From Massospora cicadina (lineage: Eukaryota; Entomophthoromycota; Entomophthoromycetes; Entomophthorales; Entomophthoraceae): a DNA stretch of 64,000 nt. The stretch covers positions 1 to 64,000 of the forward strand of contig JAKSZP010017460.1 in NCBI GenBank assembly GCA_022478985.1, in the 5' to 3' direction. Below are positions 23,174-34,789 of this stretch, one piece after another; within the stretch, counting starts at the first letter, position 1, and the number at the start of each line of letters is the position of its first letter. Made by a program: the position numbers and the translations under genes. The notes under the pieces were generated by a model, which was given only the letters and a program-made list of their open reading frames with translations, did not search any database and was not told where the DNA came from.

Positions 23174-23290
23174 AGTAATTGCTAGTAACCAGTTTAGGAT
23201 TGACTGATTTGAAGTAATGACCAGTAACGAGTATGGGATTGACCAATCTAAATTAATCGCTAGTAACCATTATGGGATTAAATTATTGAA
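23174..23290. repeat. 39-bp tandem repeat, three copies
   Basis: Units begin at 23174, 23213 and 23252. Each holds a form of GCTAGTAACCA...ATGGGATTGA, for instance TGCTAGTAACCAG, TGACCAGTAACGAG and CGCTAGTAACCAT. It lies at the border between the Z and W regions. Confidence 0.8.
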
Positions 23291-24130
23291 AAAGAGTCAT
23301 GAAGGCCAGAGTATATCAAGAATATCAAAAGTATCAGAAAGTTCTCCATGAACGTGGACAAGTTAACCAAGCTGACAGTGCACCAAAGGGTAGCATCTGA
23401 AGAGGATTTGCTTATTAAGAGCAATTGTGATGTTAGCAAAGGTTGTCTGGTTCCTAAGCTGCGCATAGTAAGCCCACTGAGCAGTGAGTCAGCTATAAAG
23501 TTAAGCATGCCATGATCGGCGTTCAAACTGCCATATACACTAATAACCAGGTAGTCATTCCCCTCGAAGTTGCAAATACTGGTGGACATTAGAATAAGTG
23601 ATAATTACGCCAGATCACTTATTAGAGATTAGTGGAGAGCCTATTTTCAGCCTTATGTGAGCCTATTACCTGCCTGGGGTTGTTGGATCCTGCCTATCAG
23701 GGGCCTTTAATGATAAAAATGCCAATTTACAGATTAATCTATGCAAAGAACCTGACACCAACCTGTTGCCAATGTTTAAGCTCTACTGGTGGATCAAGTT
23801 GAATCCGTTCATGATTTATGAAACTAAAAAATATAGGAATTAAGGATGACGTTACATTAGCTGTGTTATTGTGCAAATAGGCAACACCCTCACCCCTGAG
23901 CAGCAGTGACAAGCGGATGCTCTTATGGAGGAGTATACTGATTTATTCTCCAAAGGCTCCAACAATTTATGATTGATGAAAGGTGAACAGCATAAAGTTT
24001 TGATAAGCGACTTTGCCACAATCCGTGCTTGGCCTTACAAAAAAACATAAAAATCGAAGAATCACAAGTGACTAAGGAATTAAAGCAACTATTGGTCGCT
24101 GAATTACTGAACCCACAAAAAGTCCCTAGG
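23291..24130 (+). pseudogene. W pre-RT segment
   Basis: 5' part of the W pol reading. Recognisable only near its end (LTPEQQ.QADALMEEYTDLFSKG, about 23893-23962), the acidic linker seen before RT in many gypsy elements. No protease DTG motif or zinc knuckle is visible, so gag and protease appear lost or too decayed to see. Frames are full of stops. Confidence 0.5.
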
Positions 24131-25330
24131 CTCCCCCATTACTTCTTAAACTAAAAAGGATGGGGTCACTGAGTAATAATAGAACTACCACCAGTTGAAT
24201 GCATATGCGGAAAGATTGTTATCCATTGCCTCAAAATAATGATATATTGCAAGTCTTGGCAGGTTCCAAATGGTTCTCCTCCATGGATCTGGCAATAATA
24301 TTGGTAGATTGAGCTCATATCAAAATTTGTGATAATTGTGCCCTCATTGCCAGTAAGGGGTTTTTTGAATCTACCAGAATGCCCCAAGGGCTATGCAACG
24401 CCCCAGCCACGTTCAAAAAGGCGACGGATGGGATGTTAAGAGATCTGAAAAACTTATTCATATTAATTTACCTTAGTGATTTTACCATGTTCTCCCACAA
24501 CTTTAAATAACACCTTCTCATTTAAGGATGTGTTTGAACGTCTCTGCTCTGTGTTTTTTAAAGTTGAAACAGCCAAATTTCAGTTTTTACATGCTGGTAT
24601 GGAATTACTCAGCCATAAGGTTGACTGAAAAGGTATCCTCAATGCCAGAAAAGGTGGTCACAATTGAGAGATGACTTGACCCTCTAGCCTATGCAGTATA
24701 CAGGTGTTCCTTGGGATGGTCAGCTATTATTGACAGCTCATCACCCACTTTGCTAAGCTCACTAAACATCTGACTTATCTGCTTCACAAGGAGGGTCCGT
24801 TCTAATGGGAGGAGACATAACCGCAAGCTTTTAATGTTAAGGAAAGCAATTAGAGAGCCCCTGTGTTAGTCCATCCCATTTTTGATAAATCATTCATTAT
24901 GTTTACAGATGCTAGTGATGTGGCTTTTGGTGCCATTCTAGTGTAACTTGACAAGAACCAAATGGATCATCCCATAGCGTAATTCAGCAAAACTCTATCT
25001 TAGGTGGAAAAGAACTATACTATAATCAAATGAGAGTGCTTAGCCATTATACTTGCCATCAAGAAATTTTGTCCTTTTTTATATGAGAAATAATTTTACC
25101 ATAATTACAGATCACGCCTCCCTGCGGTGGCTACAATAGATGAAGGATACAAATAGATGACTGGCCATCTGGTCACTTAAACTATAAAGATATTAATTTT
25201 CCATTATTCATCACGCTGGAACCATACATCAAGACGCCGATGGTATGTCCCGCTTGCCTATATTGACCCTATAAACCTCTGAATAAGATCAAAAATAAGA
25301 CTTCATTATGAAACATGAGGATTGGAGTCA
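24131..25330 (+). pseudogene. W reverse transcriptase and RNase H
   Basis: RT blocks SKWFSSMDLA (about 24267-24296), FFESTRMPQGLCNAPATFKKATDG (24362-24432) and the palm box YLSD at 24469-24480, in which the first catalytic Asp is Ser. RNase H follows with MFTDASDVAFGAILV (about 24899-24945) and the ECLAI region near 25030. Many stops. This lineage is distinct from X: identity is confined to the conserved blocks. Confidence 0.7.
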
Positions 25331-26377
25331 AATAACTTCTACCGTTTAGCAGCGGTTAAAGAATATGGCTGATAAAAGACCTGAATTAAAGATGGATTGC
25401 TCTACAGACAGATTGGTGACTCTTGGGTGCCTTAAGTCCGCTGTCAGCCAGAACAGAAACCACTTTGGTGGGCCATTAAGCAGTAGGCAACTGTGTCATC
25501 CAAAAACCTCAACAATGGTTATGAAGGCGCTGCTACTGGGAGGGGATGATTGAGACGATACACAACGTCCATGACTCTTGTCACATTTATGCTAGCCAGA
25601 AGTCTCCCAATCCGATATTAATATTAATTTGTGAGTCCTACCGCCACCTTTTCTACAGTCAGCAACACTGTTGTTGGTCCGCTACCTATGGCGATGTATG
25701 ACCAATAATATATAATACTGACGATTGACCATTTCTCAAATGGGTTTAGACCATCTCTGTTACTTCCCCCACTTTAAAGCTACTGCCTCATTTTTCTTAA
25801 AACATGGTTTCACCTGTCATAATAGCCTGAAGGTACTACTGTCTGATAATAGAACCAACTTCATTTCTAAAGTAATCATTGACCTCAATGCCCAGATGGG
25901 CACTTATTCATCTTTCACTGTTCCCTACCATCCTGCTACAAATGGATCAGTGGGATGAGCAAATGGAACTCTTATTACCATCCTTACATAAAAATGGCAC
26001 ACTATGACCTCAGCTGGTGGAATAGATAACTTCAACTGACTCTTTTTCATATCTATGGATTATCATTGGGCTATAAAGATATCACCATTCTGAGTTCTAT
26101 ATGGCCAGGAGCCAATATTACCCTTCAGCATTCAACCTATTTTATAGTCCTATACGCCAGGCATGCCTGAGCTAGCAATGCGAAGGCTGACCAATGAACT
26201 AGCTGCCTACAAGCTCTAGCTGTTAAATATATATGGTGACTACCAGTCACTGCGAGGCGGAGCAAAGCAACGCACAAAAGCCAATCCTGCATAGTGCCCA
26301 TTAGGGGATCTGGTATTGTTCTATTACCACTGACCAGTGGGTCAGGTGCACAAACTTGACACTTTAGTCAAGACCAT
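25331..26377 (+). pseudogene. W integrase, first part
   Basis: Decayed integrase with the core reading at about 25715-25955 (ILTIDHFS; VPYHPATNGSVG, with the Glu position lost). The C-terminal part runs to VHKLDTLVKT at 26350-26375, where X copy C is inserted. The reading continues at 35945 (KKSYIISGLEYPSS), which proves the split. Confidence 0.65.
26373..26377. repeat. Target-site duplication of X copy C, left (ACCAT)
   Basis: ACCAT before the 5' LTR and GCCAT after the 3' LTR (35940-35944), 4 of 5 matching. W coding sequence is continuous across the site once X is removed. Confidence 0.8.
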
Positions 26378-27522
26378 TGTTGGGATTTTTGCCATATTCC
26401 CAGCCTGCTAGATTGCCTGGAATCGCAAGGGGAAAATTCCCTAAGGCGAAGTGAATTGGAAATCAGTTGGCCCAAGTTTCAGAGGAACTACGTTTGTGGG
26501 ATTTTGGGATATTTACCTGATCATATTATTGGAGATCAATCTGGACAAATACTTAAGATCTCATCGGGAGGAGTTGCCAATGAAATAGGGGCGTCTGATA
26601 GTGATTAACTATCAGGTGTACCGATTGGGATCAGTCAGGTTTTATCACCAACTGATTGGGAATGATTAGCGAGTTGCGAGGTAAGTGATGCCGCCTGCAA
26701 CTAGCAAATTGATTGGTTGGTGAGTGACCTGCCTTAATGGGTAATAAGTCCCATTACCTAAGCAGGTCACTACCTAAATATGGTTGGTTTGCTTGGATTG
26801 AAAGGAAAACTTTAGGGACACGTTTTCTGACTCTTTCCATTTTAAGTCTCAAGGATGTCCAACAACAAATCCTAGCCAGGATGGGGAAGACCATTGCTGC
26901 TGAGACGAGGATTGGTGATTCAATGTCAATGACAGCCGTTTCATTGAAGAGGTGTCAACTGAGGGTTAGACAGCCGAATTCCCCACTATATATTCCCTAG
27001 GGTTCACTATAATAAACAGTCAGATAACAGTTAGTTAGATAATAAGAGTTTAGTTCATAGTTATCCATTTGGTATATAGTTAAACTATCATCAGCTTCCA
27101 TTGTGCTATTCTGTCTCAAGGAGATTAGTGCTGAGTGCAATAATTGGAAGACTATTAGAGAAAAGAGTAAAGATCCGAGTGGGGATCTAGAGAAGAAGGA
27201 GTCACAATTGGGGATAGATGCTGACTGTGTTGTACCAAAGATATTAACACCGGGATATCTCAGTGAAGATAAGGTTGAACAGGGCAAGGGATTAAAACCC
27301 TATGAGTACAACATCACTAGTATCAATTGGGAATACTGGCCAAGCGTTGGGCCAAAGTATAATAATTCAACTCAACTACAGATAATAGTCTCCATACTAA
27401 TATCAAATTGATAATTCATTCTACTATACAATGCGACGAAGTGCACAAGGAAACCAAACCTGTGCAGTAAAAAGGTTACTAATGTTGCTTGCCAATAACA
27501 ACCACTTAAGTAAATTTATACA
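26378..27522 (+). repeat. X copy C 5' LTR
   Basis: TGTTGGGATTTTTGCC to AAATTTATACA, 1145 bp, aligned with 34790-35939 over its whole length. The start lacks the upstream polypurine tract seen at the 3' LTRs, as expected for a 5' LTR. Confidence 0.92.
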
Positions 27523-27568
27523 AGTTGTTGCTCACTACAGGGGTAGTTGAATCAAAGAATTAATAAGA
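27523..27568 (+). promoter_or_regulatory. X primer-binding region
   Basis: Directly after the LTR: AGTTGTTGCTCACTACAGG here, AGTTGGTGCTCACTACA in copy A (reversed, about 282-298) and AAGTGGTGCTCACTACAGG in copy E (reversed, about 60881-60900). The TGG start and strong conservation fit a tRNA primer site (TGGTGCTCACTAC). I cannot name the tRNA. Confidence 0.6.
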
Positions 27569-29060
27569 ATGTCGTACAAAGAAAAGCTACACAAACTATG
27601 GACCAAGTTAGCCACTGTAAACCAGAATGCCTTAAACTCAGAGGACCATTGGGAGTTCGCAGCCTTGAAAAAATGAGTCGCCAAGGTGGAGGAAGGACTA
27701 GATAATGTAGCAAGCTTCGGGAATGAGTTACTTGGGAAAGTAACTTCGTTAAAGAAGAAAGAAGGATACCTCATTTGAGAGGTCTTATACCTGAAATAGG
27801 AGCGAGAAGCAGATCGCGTTCATTTAAGAAATTTTGGTGCGGATATAGAGAGATTAATCAAAGAATTGGAGGAACTGAAAGCTCACAGATGTGCTTGTGA
27901 GCCCAAGATAGCAAGTGATGCCAAAAAGAAGTCCTCACATGATACTTGGAAATTCAAATACCGCAAGGAACATGCCGCCCACTTTTGCTGCCATTTTGGA
28001 GATGACGCCCAAAGTCACTCCTCAAGTTAGCCAAGTAGCTGAATCAAGAGATTTGGCCAGAAATAACTCGGAAGCATTTAGGGCAACACCAAAATTGCCA
28101 ACGTTCCATGGGGATAATGACCTCAGCGTTTTTCCAACTGTTTGACATGAACATGAATCGCTACAGGGATCATCAAAAGGCGCTGACGGTCATGAATTGC
28201 CTAGACACTCGCTGTCAAAGCTTAGTATTACCTCACCTGGAGGGGGACAGCTGGTCATATGCTCAGGCAAAGGCGGCCATCATGAAAGAGTTTGGTAGTC
28301 CAACATGCATGTTGAAATGCAAGCAAGAATTTATGGGAATCCAGTTCCATAAAGATGAGTCTTTAGCTAGCTGCGCGGATCAGTTTTACCAGGAGTTGTA
28401 GATCCTAGTTGGAGCAAAAGTATTTGACAACTTTGATGCTAGAATCGCTTTGCAAGTGGCCCTTTGGCCCTATCACAATTTGCATCAAATGATGTCTTCC
28501 ATGTTTGCTATGGAAGTAACTACCTCACAAATGGTGGATAATTTGAAGATTTTAGAGTGACATTTGATACCCCAAATAGAAGCTTCAAATCTAATCCAGT
28601 ACAAAAGCCAAATCCCATGAAGGGAAATGAAGGAGCTAAAGAAATGACCAATTGAACTGTGCTGGGGAATAAGCCCAAAGAATTCAGACAGTTGAATAAG
28701 AAAAAAAGGTCTGCTACCAAAGTGGCGGGAAAGGACATTTCACCGTGCACTGTAAGAAGCCAAAGGATCAGATTACCGTGGTCCAGGCGAAAAAGTCAGC
28801 ACCCACCAAGGATTTGGGAAAAGGGACTGCTGCATAGACAAGGAACAGTCTAGAGCGGCGGAGAACCCTGTTCCTCCTGATACCATAATTGGAGAAATTG
28901 ACATTAGTGATTTGTTTATAGACAATGAGCAGGATTGGCTATACCAAGTAGTCAATATGGATGTGAATGCCATGACCAGAGCCGGGGAAAAGAGAATCAA
29001 CCCTGAGATAATCCAGGAAGTTGCTCGGCCATATGCCCAACAACTGGTGGAGAAGATTTG
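27569..29060 (+). pseudogene. X copy C gag
   Basis: Structural protein of the particle. The ATG at 27569 begins a charged, coiled-coil-like N-terminal part (about 27569-27900). A linker follows with PPTFAAILEMTPK and ATPKLPTFHGDND, then the capsid-like core (28108-28401) with TVMNCLDTRCQSL, LPHLEGDSWSYAQAK and MLKCKQEFM. The zinc knuckle at about 28706-28750 reads C-YQS-GGKG-H-FTVH-C, so the second Cys has become Ser. Stops near 27673, 27776 and 28400 and frame changes near 27930 and 28130 break it. Copy E (59300-60870) shares all blocks. Confidence 0.8.
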
Positions 29061-29750
29061 AACCGCCAAGAATCCTGAAGAGTTATCAGATGTCCATTTA
29101 GATGAGGCCAATCTGTCTACCCCTCAGAGTGACAAAGGAATCGTTTACTGAATTATCAGCACAAATTATTCACACCCTAGATTTGGTTAATAATGCTGCC
29201 ATTCACTCAGTAAATATTATATTACAATACTCTGAGTGTACGTATATAGACATACAAGTGAATCAAGTAATAGTGAGGGCGATTGTTGATAGTGGAGCGC
29301 CCATCAATATTGTCTCAACCAAGCTGGTAAAATGATGAAGATCTCGCCAGACTTGGAACATAAGTAAGAATATGGGTCATCTGGGCCAATCACCACCATC
29401 TCCTGTGGAGCGTATAGTGCGTTGCCACCATGATTTGGGTCATTGGTGGTATCTGCGCCAGCCATAGTTTTGGTTGGCCAAAACTATGACATTCTGATTG
29501 GAATGGAATTTCTACTAAAATATGGAGTTAAATGTAACTTTGAGGATAATAAATTGACCATATTGGGTCAGACGTTATCATTTGTATATCAGAAGGATGG
29601 TGAAGCTCCACTAAATCGGAGAAACAACTTTATCAATCTAATATACAATGATGGCATTGTCCCAATTTGGTACCGATTGGTTGGTAGAAAGTAACGTGAA
29701 ATGCCGGTGGAAATCCTTGAGAACTGGGGAATTTCACTAAGGATCAAGAA
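29061..29750 (+). pseudogene. X copy C protease
   Basis: Retropepsin-like domain. The active site VRAIVDSGAPINIVS (about 29275-29320) has DSG in place of the more usual DTG, which is acceptable for the family. ILIGMEFLLKYG (about 29490-29525) is the late conserved segment. A TGA follows TKLVK at 29333. In copy E the motif reads DSR, and in X' it is further decayed. Confidence 0.75.
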
Positions 29751-31080
29751 TAAGAGGACCATACCGCCAGGCTTGCAGATGATAGTCAACACAGGGTGGA
29801 TATTGGAGATTCCTGAGCTGTTGTACGGGGAGGTCAGAAGCCCCTGGAAGAAATCCAGAGTGGAGCCATGGGTGGCTCCTGGGATAATAATGTCAGTCCA
29901 TGGAGAAATTCGAGTTCTCCTGGCAAATTTGAGCGAGAAACCGATGAAGATAAAGAGGAATCAGATCATTGCATTTGTTCATCTGATCCTGATGGCCAAA
30001 TTGAGAAAATTCCATGATTTTTGGTAACTTGAAGAAATGGGATTACTGGCTGGGTTGACCAAAAGCATCAACCTATTGGTTGATTGAGGGCAGCTCGCTG
30101 ATCTATCAGAAGGCTAGCAAGAAGAGGTGCAAAAACTATTTGAAAAGTATCAGGAAGTGTTTGCTCAGGATGACCATGATTTGGGATGTGCACAAGATGT
30201 AATACACAAGATTGACACTGGGAAGGTTTTCTGATAAGGATGAGACTGATCTAATGATTGAAAGCCGCTGAAGAGGTAGTGGAGGATGAAATCACCAAAC
30301 TAGTGAAGCATGGGCTTCTAGTTCCGTCATCAAGTCCCTGGGCGAGTCTGATTATGATCGTGAAGAAGAAAGATATATCTAACTGGGTGGTGATTGACTT
30401 ATAAAGGCTGAATGAAATTATGAAGAAGGATTCATATCCCCTACTGAGGATTGACAATGCGCTAGATTGTTTAGGAGAAGTAAAGTATTTCTCCGTGATG
30501 GATCTGATCTCAGGATATTAGCAGATCAACTTGCCAAAGGAAGACTAGGAAAAATGCGCGATTATTACTGCGCAGGGCCTATACCAACCGACGAGGATGC
30601 CCCAGGGTCTATGTAATGCGCCTGCAACGTTTCAGAGGGCCATGGACGCGATATTGAGTGACTTGAAGTTGTCATATGTCCTGGTATATCTGGACAATAA
30701 CAACATGTTCAGTAGGACGTTTACTGATCACCTACACCACTTAGAAGAAGTATTCAAGAGACTGTCCGCGGCTAACCTGAAGATTAAGCAAAGGATGTGC
30801 TACTTCTCTAAGAAAGAGTTGAAATATCTGGGATTCATAATCAACTCCAGTGGGTTGCAGCCACAAACCCAGAAGATAGCCACCATAGAACGGATGATTG
30901 TACCAAAAAGTGTTTGAGACATCAAAGTGTTCCTTAAGATGGTCAGATACTATAGAATATTTATTTGGGACTTCGCCCAAATAGCTGAGCCATTATTCCA
31001 TTTATTAAAGGATCCAAAAAAGGATTCGTATGGAATGAAGAGGCCCAGACACCTTTGATGAGTTATGCCAGTATAAATAG
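29751..31080 (+). pseudogene. X copy C reverse transcriptase
   Basis: Gypsy RT. Blocks: VPSSSPWASLIM region (about 30320-30360), [21 protein letters not shown] (30593-30655), VLVYLDNNNMFS (30678-30713), then the connection to the thumb with FKRLSAANLKI and YLGFIINSSGLQPQ (30755-30870). The catalytic box is YLDN (30687-30698), second Asp to Asn. A 106-codon stretch is open at 30597-30917. Upstream RT is riddled with stops. It would copy element RNA into DNA in the particle. Confidence 0.82.
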
Positions 31081-31640
31081 ATTCGTCAATTCTGAAATAT
31101 AAAAATTTCGATTGGGAGTTTTTTTTTATTTAAACTGATGCTTCATTGATGGCGATCAGTGCCATACTGAGCCAAGTATACAAACTTGGGGACGAGCATC
31201 CAGTGGCATATGTGAGCCAGACACGCTCAGCTGCTGAGAGGAACTACACTGTGACTGAGCATGAATGCCTTGTGGTCATTTATGCACGCAAGCAGTTTTG
31301 GGTGTACATCCATGAAATGCACTTTAAGGTGGTAACGGACCACTCTTTGCTACATTAGATTCACAATTTAAGAGAGCCAGAAGGATGACTGGCCCTATAG
31401 GCACTTAAACTCCAGGATTAGATTATGAGATTGTCCACCAAGCAGGGCTTCTCACCAGAATGCGGATGGCTTGTTGTGGTTACCAGAGGGTCCAGATGGT
31501 ATAAACGCAGGTGGATAAGCTATTCCAGAGAATTGTCGATGGAAAAATTGAGGGCAAGTTTAGAGAAATCCAAGGTGCACTTCAGGAAGCGATGGAAAAC
31601 ACCGAGACTATGGATGGACAAGTATTCAAGATGATCAATA
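31081..31640 (+). pseudogene. X copy C RNase H
   Basis: Contains TDASLMAISAILSQ (about 31136-31175), HPVAYVSQTRSAAERNYTV (31199-31255), ECLVVIYA and VVTDHSLLH (31330-31358), the normal order of gypsy RNase H. The frame is open 31146-31358. After it the tether segment runs to about 31640. Confidence 0.8.
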
Positions 31641-32743
31641 GGAAGCGGTTATTATTCCAGAAACCATTGAAAAGATTAGCTATAGTTCAAGCAGCTCACT
31701 AGGTTGTTGGGCATAGAGGCCTGAGGAAAAAAACTAACCATACTTGCCAGTACTATTACCAGAATCCATCAACTATGATGTAACAGATTATCTAGCTGGT
31801 TGTGTGGAGTGCCAGCTGCACAAACCACATAAGAATACAACTGGATACTGAATGGTCCGCCCTGGATTTGCTCGGCATATGGTGTCCATTGATGTGATAG
31901 GACTGCTGACAATGAGCACAGGGAGAGTCAATTACATTATAGTTGCTATCAACCATCTAATGAGATGGGTTGAGATGAAGGCTCTAACAAAAGTAGAAGC
32001 TACCAGTACCGCAAGGTTTATTCTGGATCAAGTAGTATACTGGCATGGATGTCCGCTTGTCCTGCTTAACAACAATGGGACAAACTTCACGTCTCATATG
32101 ATCCTAAGATTGAATGAGATAATGGGGATCAGGGGAGCTGTGTCAGTACCTTACCAGACGGAGATGAACGGACTGGTAGAACAGGTGAATGAAACGCTGG
32201 CCATGACTCTGAGAAAGCTGGTACCAGGAAGAACTTCCACATGGGGAACATACCTGAGTTGATATGTTTGCCTACAATATTAGTTATCATACAGCAATGG
32301 GGAAGACGCCGTTTGAATTGTTATACAGAAGAAAGGCCGCGTCTCCACCAATTTTATACACTTTGGTGGAACCTACGTCAGGGATGAGTACTGAGAAATA
32401 TTTGAACCAACTGACAAATATCCTTATCGATATGAAATTGAAAGCATTTGATACAACATTGAAGAAAAGGATATGAGTGAAATTGATGGATGATAAGAAC
32501 TGACTGGCCTTAGCCAAATATCGAATAGGGGAAAGAGTTGCCTATTGCAATACGCATGGTTTCAGAAGAAGAAACAAACTAGATGCATTATTGTTGGGTC
32601 CGTTTGAGGTGATTGCCAAGACGGTGAATGATGCCTACTCCATCAAGAATCTCTTGGATAGAAGAGTTGTGAATCAAGTCCACGCTAAGTATCTAAAGCA
32701 ATGGATTGATGAAAAAATAAAAGAGTTCCCAAAGGACCAATGA
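31641..32743 (+). pseudogene. X copy C integrase
   Basis: Integrase with the zinc region at about 31694-31830 (VVGHRGLRK; CVECQLHKPHKNT in another frame). The core is open at 31852-32262: Asp in MVSIDVIGLL, then LLNNNGTNF, where the second catalytic Asp has become Asn, and Glu in GLVEQVNETL. MFAYNISYHTAMGKTPFELLY follows at 32264-32325. The C-terminal part ends HAKYLKQWID...KDQ with TGA at 32741-32743. No chromodomain. Copy E also has Asn at the second position, while copy B keeps Asp. Confidence 0.85.
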
Positions 32744-33184
32744 ACCATTAAGTTTATCACATGCTGATGATTAGTTCAAGTCCAAAAAAAAGACCTCTGA
32801 ACCAATCTAGATGGTTAAGTCTGAAAAAAGGACCTCAGAACCATAGAAAACTGGCAGGTTTAAGTACCCAGGATCCAGTTTGGGAATTAGAATAAAAATA
32901 TGGACCTCTGAACCAAAACAAGGTCAAGCCCCATAGGGAAAAAAGAATGATTGAGATAAAAAATTGATAAAAGATATTGGAAAAAAGATATTAAAATGCA
33001 TAGAGAAAAAGCCATTATAATTTTATAATTTTTATTTTTATTGCTAATCCTTGGTACAGGGATGATTCCGCCTATGTCACCTCTTGGGGGAGGGAGGATG
33101 GATCGCAGTAGGAAGGATTAGCCCATCAAAATTGATATGAGATCAAATGCTAGAGAAGGATAGACTTACACAAAACCATGTTCT
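32744..33184 (+). other. X copy C linker between convergent genes
   Basis: About 440 bp without a supported frame, matching 9011-9377 and, reversed, 55270-55740. It carries short repeats of GACCTCTGAACCA (about 32788 and 32903), AAGTACCCAGGATCCAGTTTGGG, AT-rich runs and a purine run CTTGGGGGAGGGAGG at about 33083. It would hold the ends of both the pol and the antisense transcripts. Confidence 0.55.
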
Positions 33185-34211
33185 TTAAGCAGACGCTGAG
33201 CCCTGCGAGAAAGTGACTTGATGAAGGGAAATTGAGATGTCAGATGAAGCCAATAGCAAAACCCCAGAGTGGGGAGGAAAGCAAAAGTATAAGAAGAGGC
33301 AATTGGCAAATAACCTCAAGTAATCCCAATACAGTACTGGGGCTGGAAGATTAGTTCTGAGCGCCTGATGACGGGCTTCATCAAGTACACCGGAGATGTG
33401 GGCTGGCAACAAACATGGGATGTTTGATGGGGTTGCCAAATCATGCCCCCTATCAACGCCATCAGCAGAAGATACCAATGGGAAGCACTGGAAAAGAGAT
33501 AGTCATGAAGGGAGCAGATTGCATCCTGCAAGTGACAACTATGGGCTTCTTGGAAGCTAAAGCTGAACAAATGATGGAACCTGGGCGAGGCTGGAAGCTT
33601 CATGGATCAACTTCAAAGAACTTGGCCAGCAAAGAAAAGAGCATAAGCGGCGGTATCCCAATCCAGGATGTTATCAAGATCAGAGGGATTCAGCGCTAGG
33701 GTCAAAGCCTTGGTGACTTGGGCCCAGAGTTCAGCATAGGGGAGATCAAAGTGAATACTTTTACCAATGGTGAGCTTGGAGATCAGAACAGCGGGTTTGT
33801 AATATTGCCCAAGTCAGAAGAGGAACTCAGAAAGCAGTTCTGACCTGGCAAGAAATGAGTGTTCAAGAGCAACTGGAATAATCTCCAGAGCATCTACAAC
33901 GATGGTCAGAGCATCAGCAAAAGGAGCCTAATCCAGGAGAGTTTTGAAATCTAACTCTGGAATTGATGGCAGAGGAATAATTGGCCAAGAGTTGTTTGAA
34001 ATGATAGACAGCCTGGTTTTGTTGGGATTAGTTACCATTTCCAGTAATTTGATGGAAGGACTAGCCGCTGGTGCCAGACTAGGCATATGAGTCCTGGAAG
34101 GACCATAAAAGAGGCTCCGCTGAGCATCCCAACTCATCTGCTGGAAGAGATAAAGGTCTTGATCAGAAAACTATTCAGAAGCTGCTGGTATCACGACTCA
34201 GAATTTGACAT
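33185..34211 (-). pseudogene. X copy C antisense ORF (aORF)
   Basis: Same unknown protein as in copies B and E, on the strand opposite to gag-pol. Minus-strand ATG at 34211. The stretch 34137-33928 is open and has SLFYGPSRTHMPSLAPAAS, IISNNSWPIIPLPSIPELD. The codons that are stops in copy B are TGG here (YAEL-W-AQVT and NILD-W-DTAAYAL). Later blocks are open in 33603-33316 (DAICSLHDYLFSSASHW, LLLMALIGGMIWQ) and 33478-33185 (LLPAHISGVLDEARHQALRT). Stops of its own lie near 33615. Ancestral length about 330-340 codons. No family recognised. Confidence 0.68.
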
Positions 34212-34241
34212 ATGAGCTGGATGAGAGGGTAGATGTTGGAA

Positions 34242-34248
34242 TTATATA
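34242..34248 (-). promoter_or_regulatory. TATA-like box upstream of copy C aORF
   Basis: Minus strand TATATAA followed by TTCCAACATCTACCCTCTCA and the aORF ATG at 34211. Same spacing as in copies B and E. Confidence 0.5.
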
Positions 34249-34789
34249 AAAAGTTGACATTATGCACTCTACAATCCATTAAGCTCCAATTTCAGAGAAA
34301 TTATCAATATTAATGGGATAAGCTCTCCAAGGGAAGAATTAGAAATGACTTAAGCCAAGAGCTATGAGCAAAATAACCAGGGCAAATAAGAAATAAGCAC
34401 TCTTAATCGAGCTGCAAAACAAACATCAACGGCAAGAGTCTCCTGTCTAAGATGAGGAGGAAATATGGAAAGCAAGGACGCTGGACCAAGTATCCTGCAT
34501 ATGACAATGGGTCATATACCCTGACGGGGGGAAAATTGGATCCCAGGACTGTTATCGTCATGAGTAAATTGTTCATCCTGGCATGACAGTAGATCATGGG
34601 GACCACGCTCTGGGTAGGCGATAGCAAGGAGGAAGAGGAAGAGAGCTGCATGCCAAAGGTCATCCAAAGCAATTAAGTATTAATAATTGTACACCACTTG
34701 AGCAAAAGAAGTATTTGACTGAGTATTTGAAGTGGTGTTCTAATGCCCCAGACCTTTTATCTCTGGAAATCTAGGCAAGAGGGGGGATG
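34249..34789 (+). other. X copy C 3' internal segment with polypurine tract
   Basis: About 540 bp conserved in copies B (15781-16319) and E. It ends in the purine run AAGAGGGGGGATG (34777-34789) that abuts the TGTTGGG of the 3' LTR. No supported frame. Confidence 0.65.
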
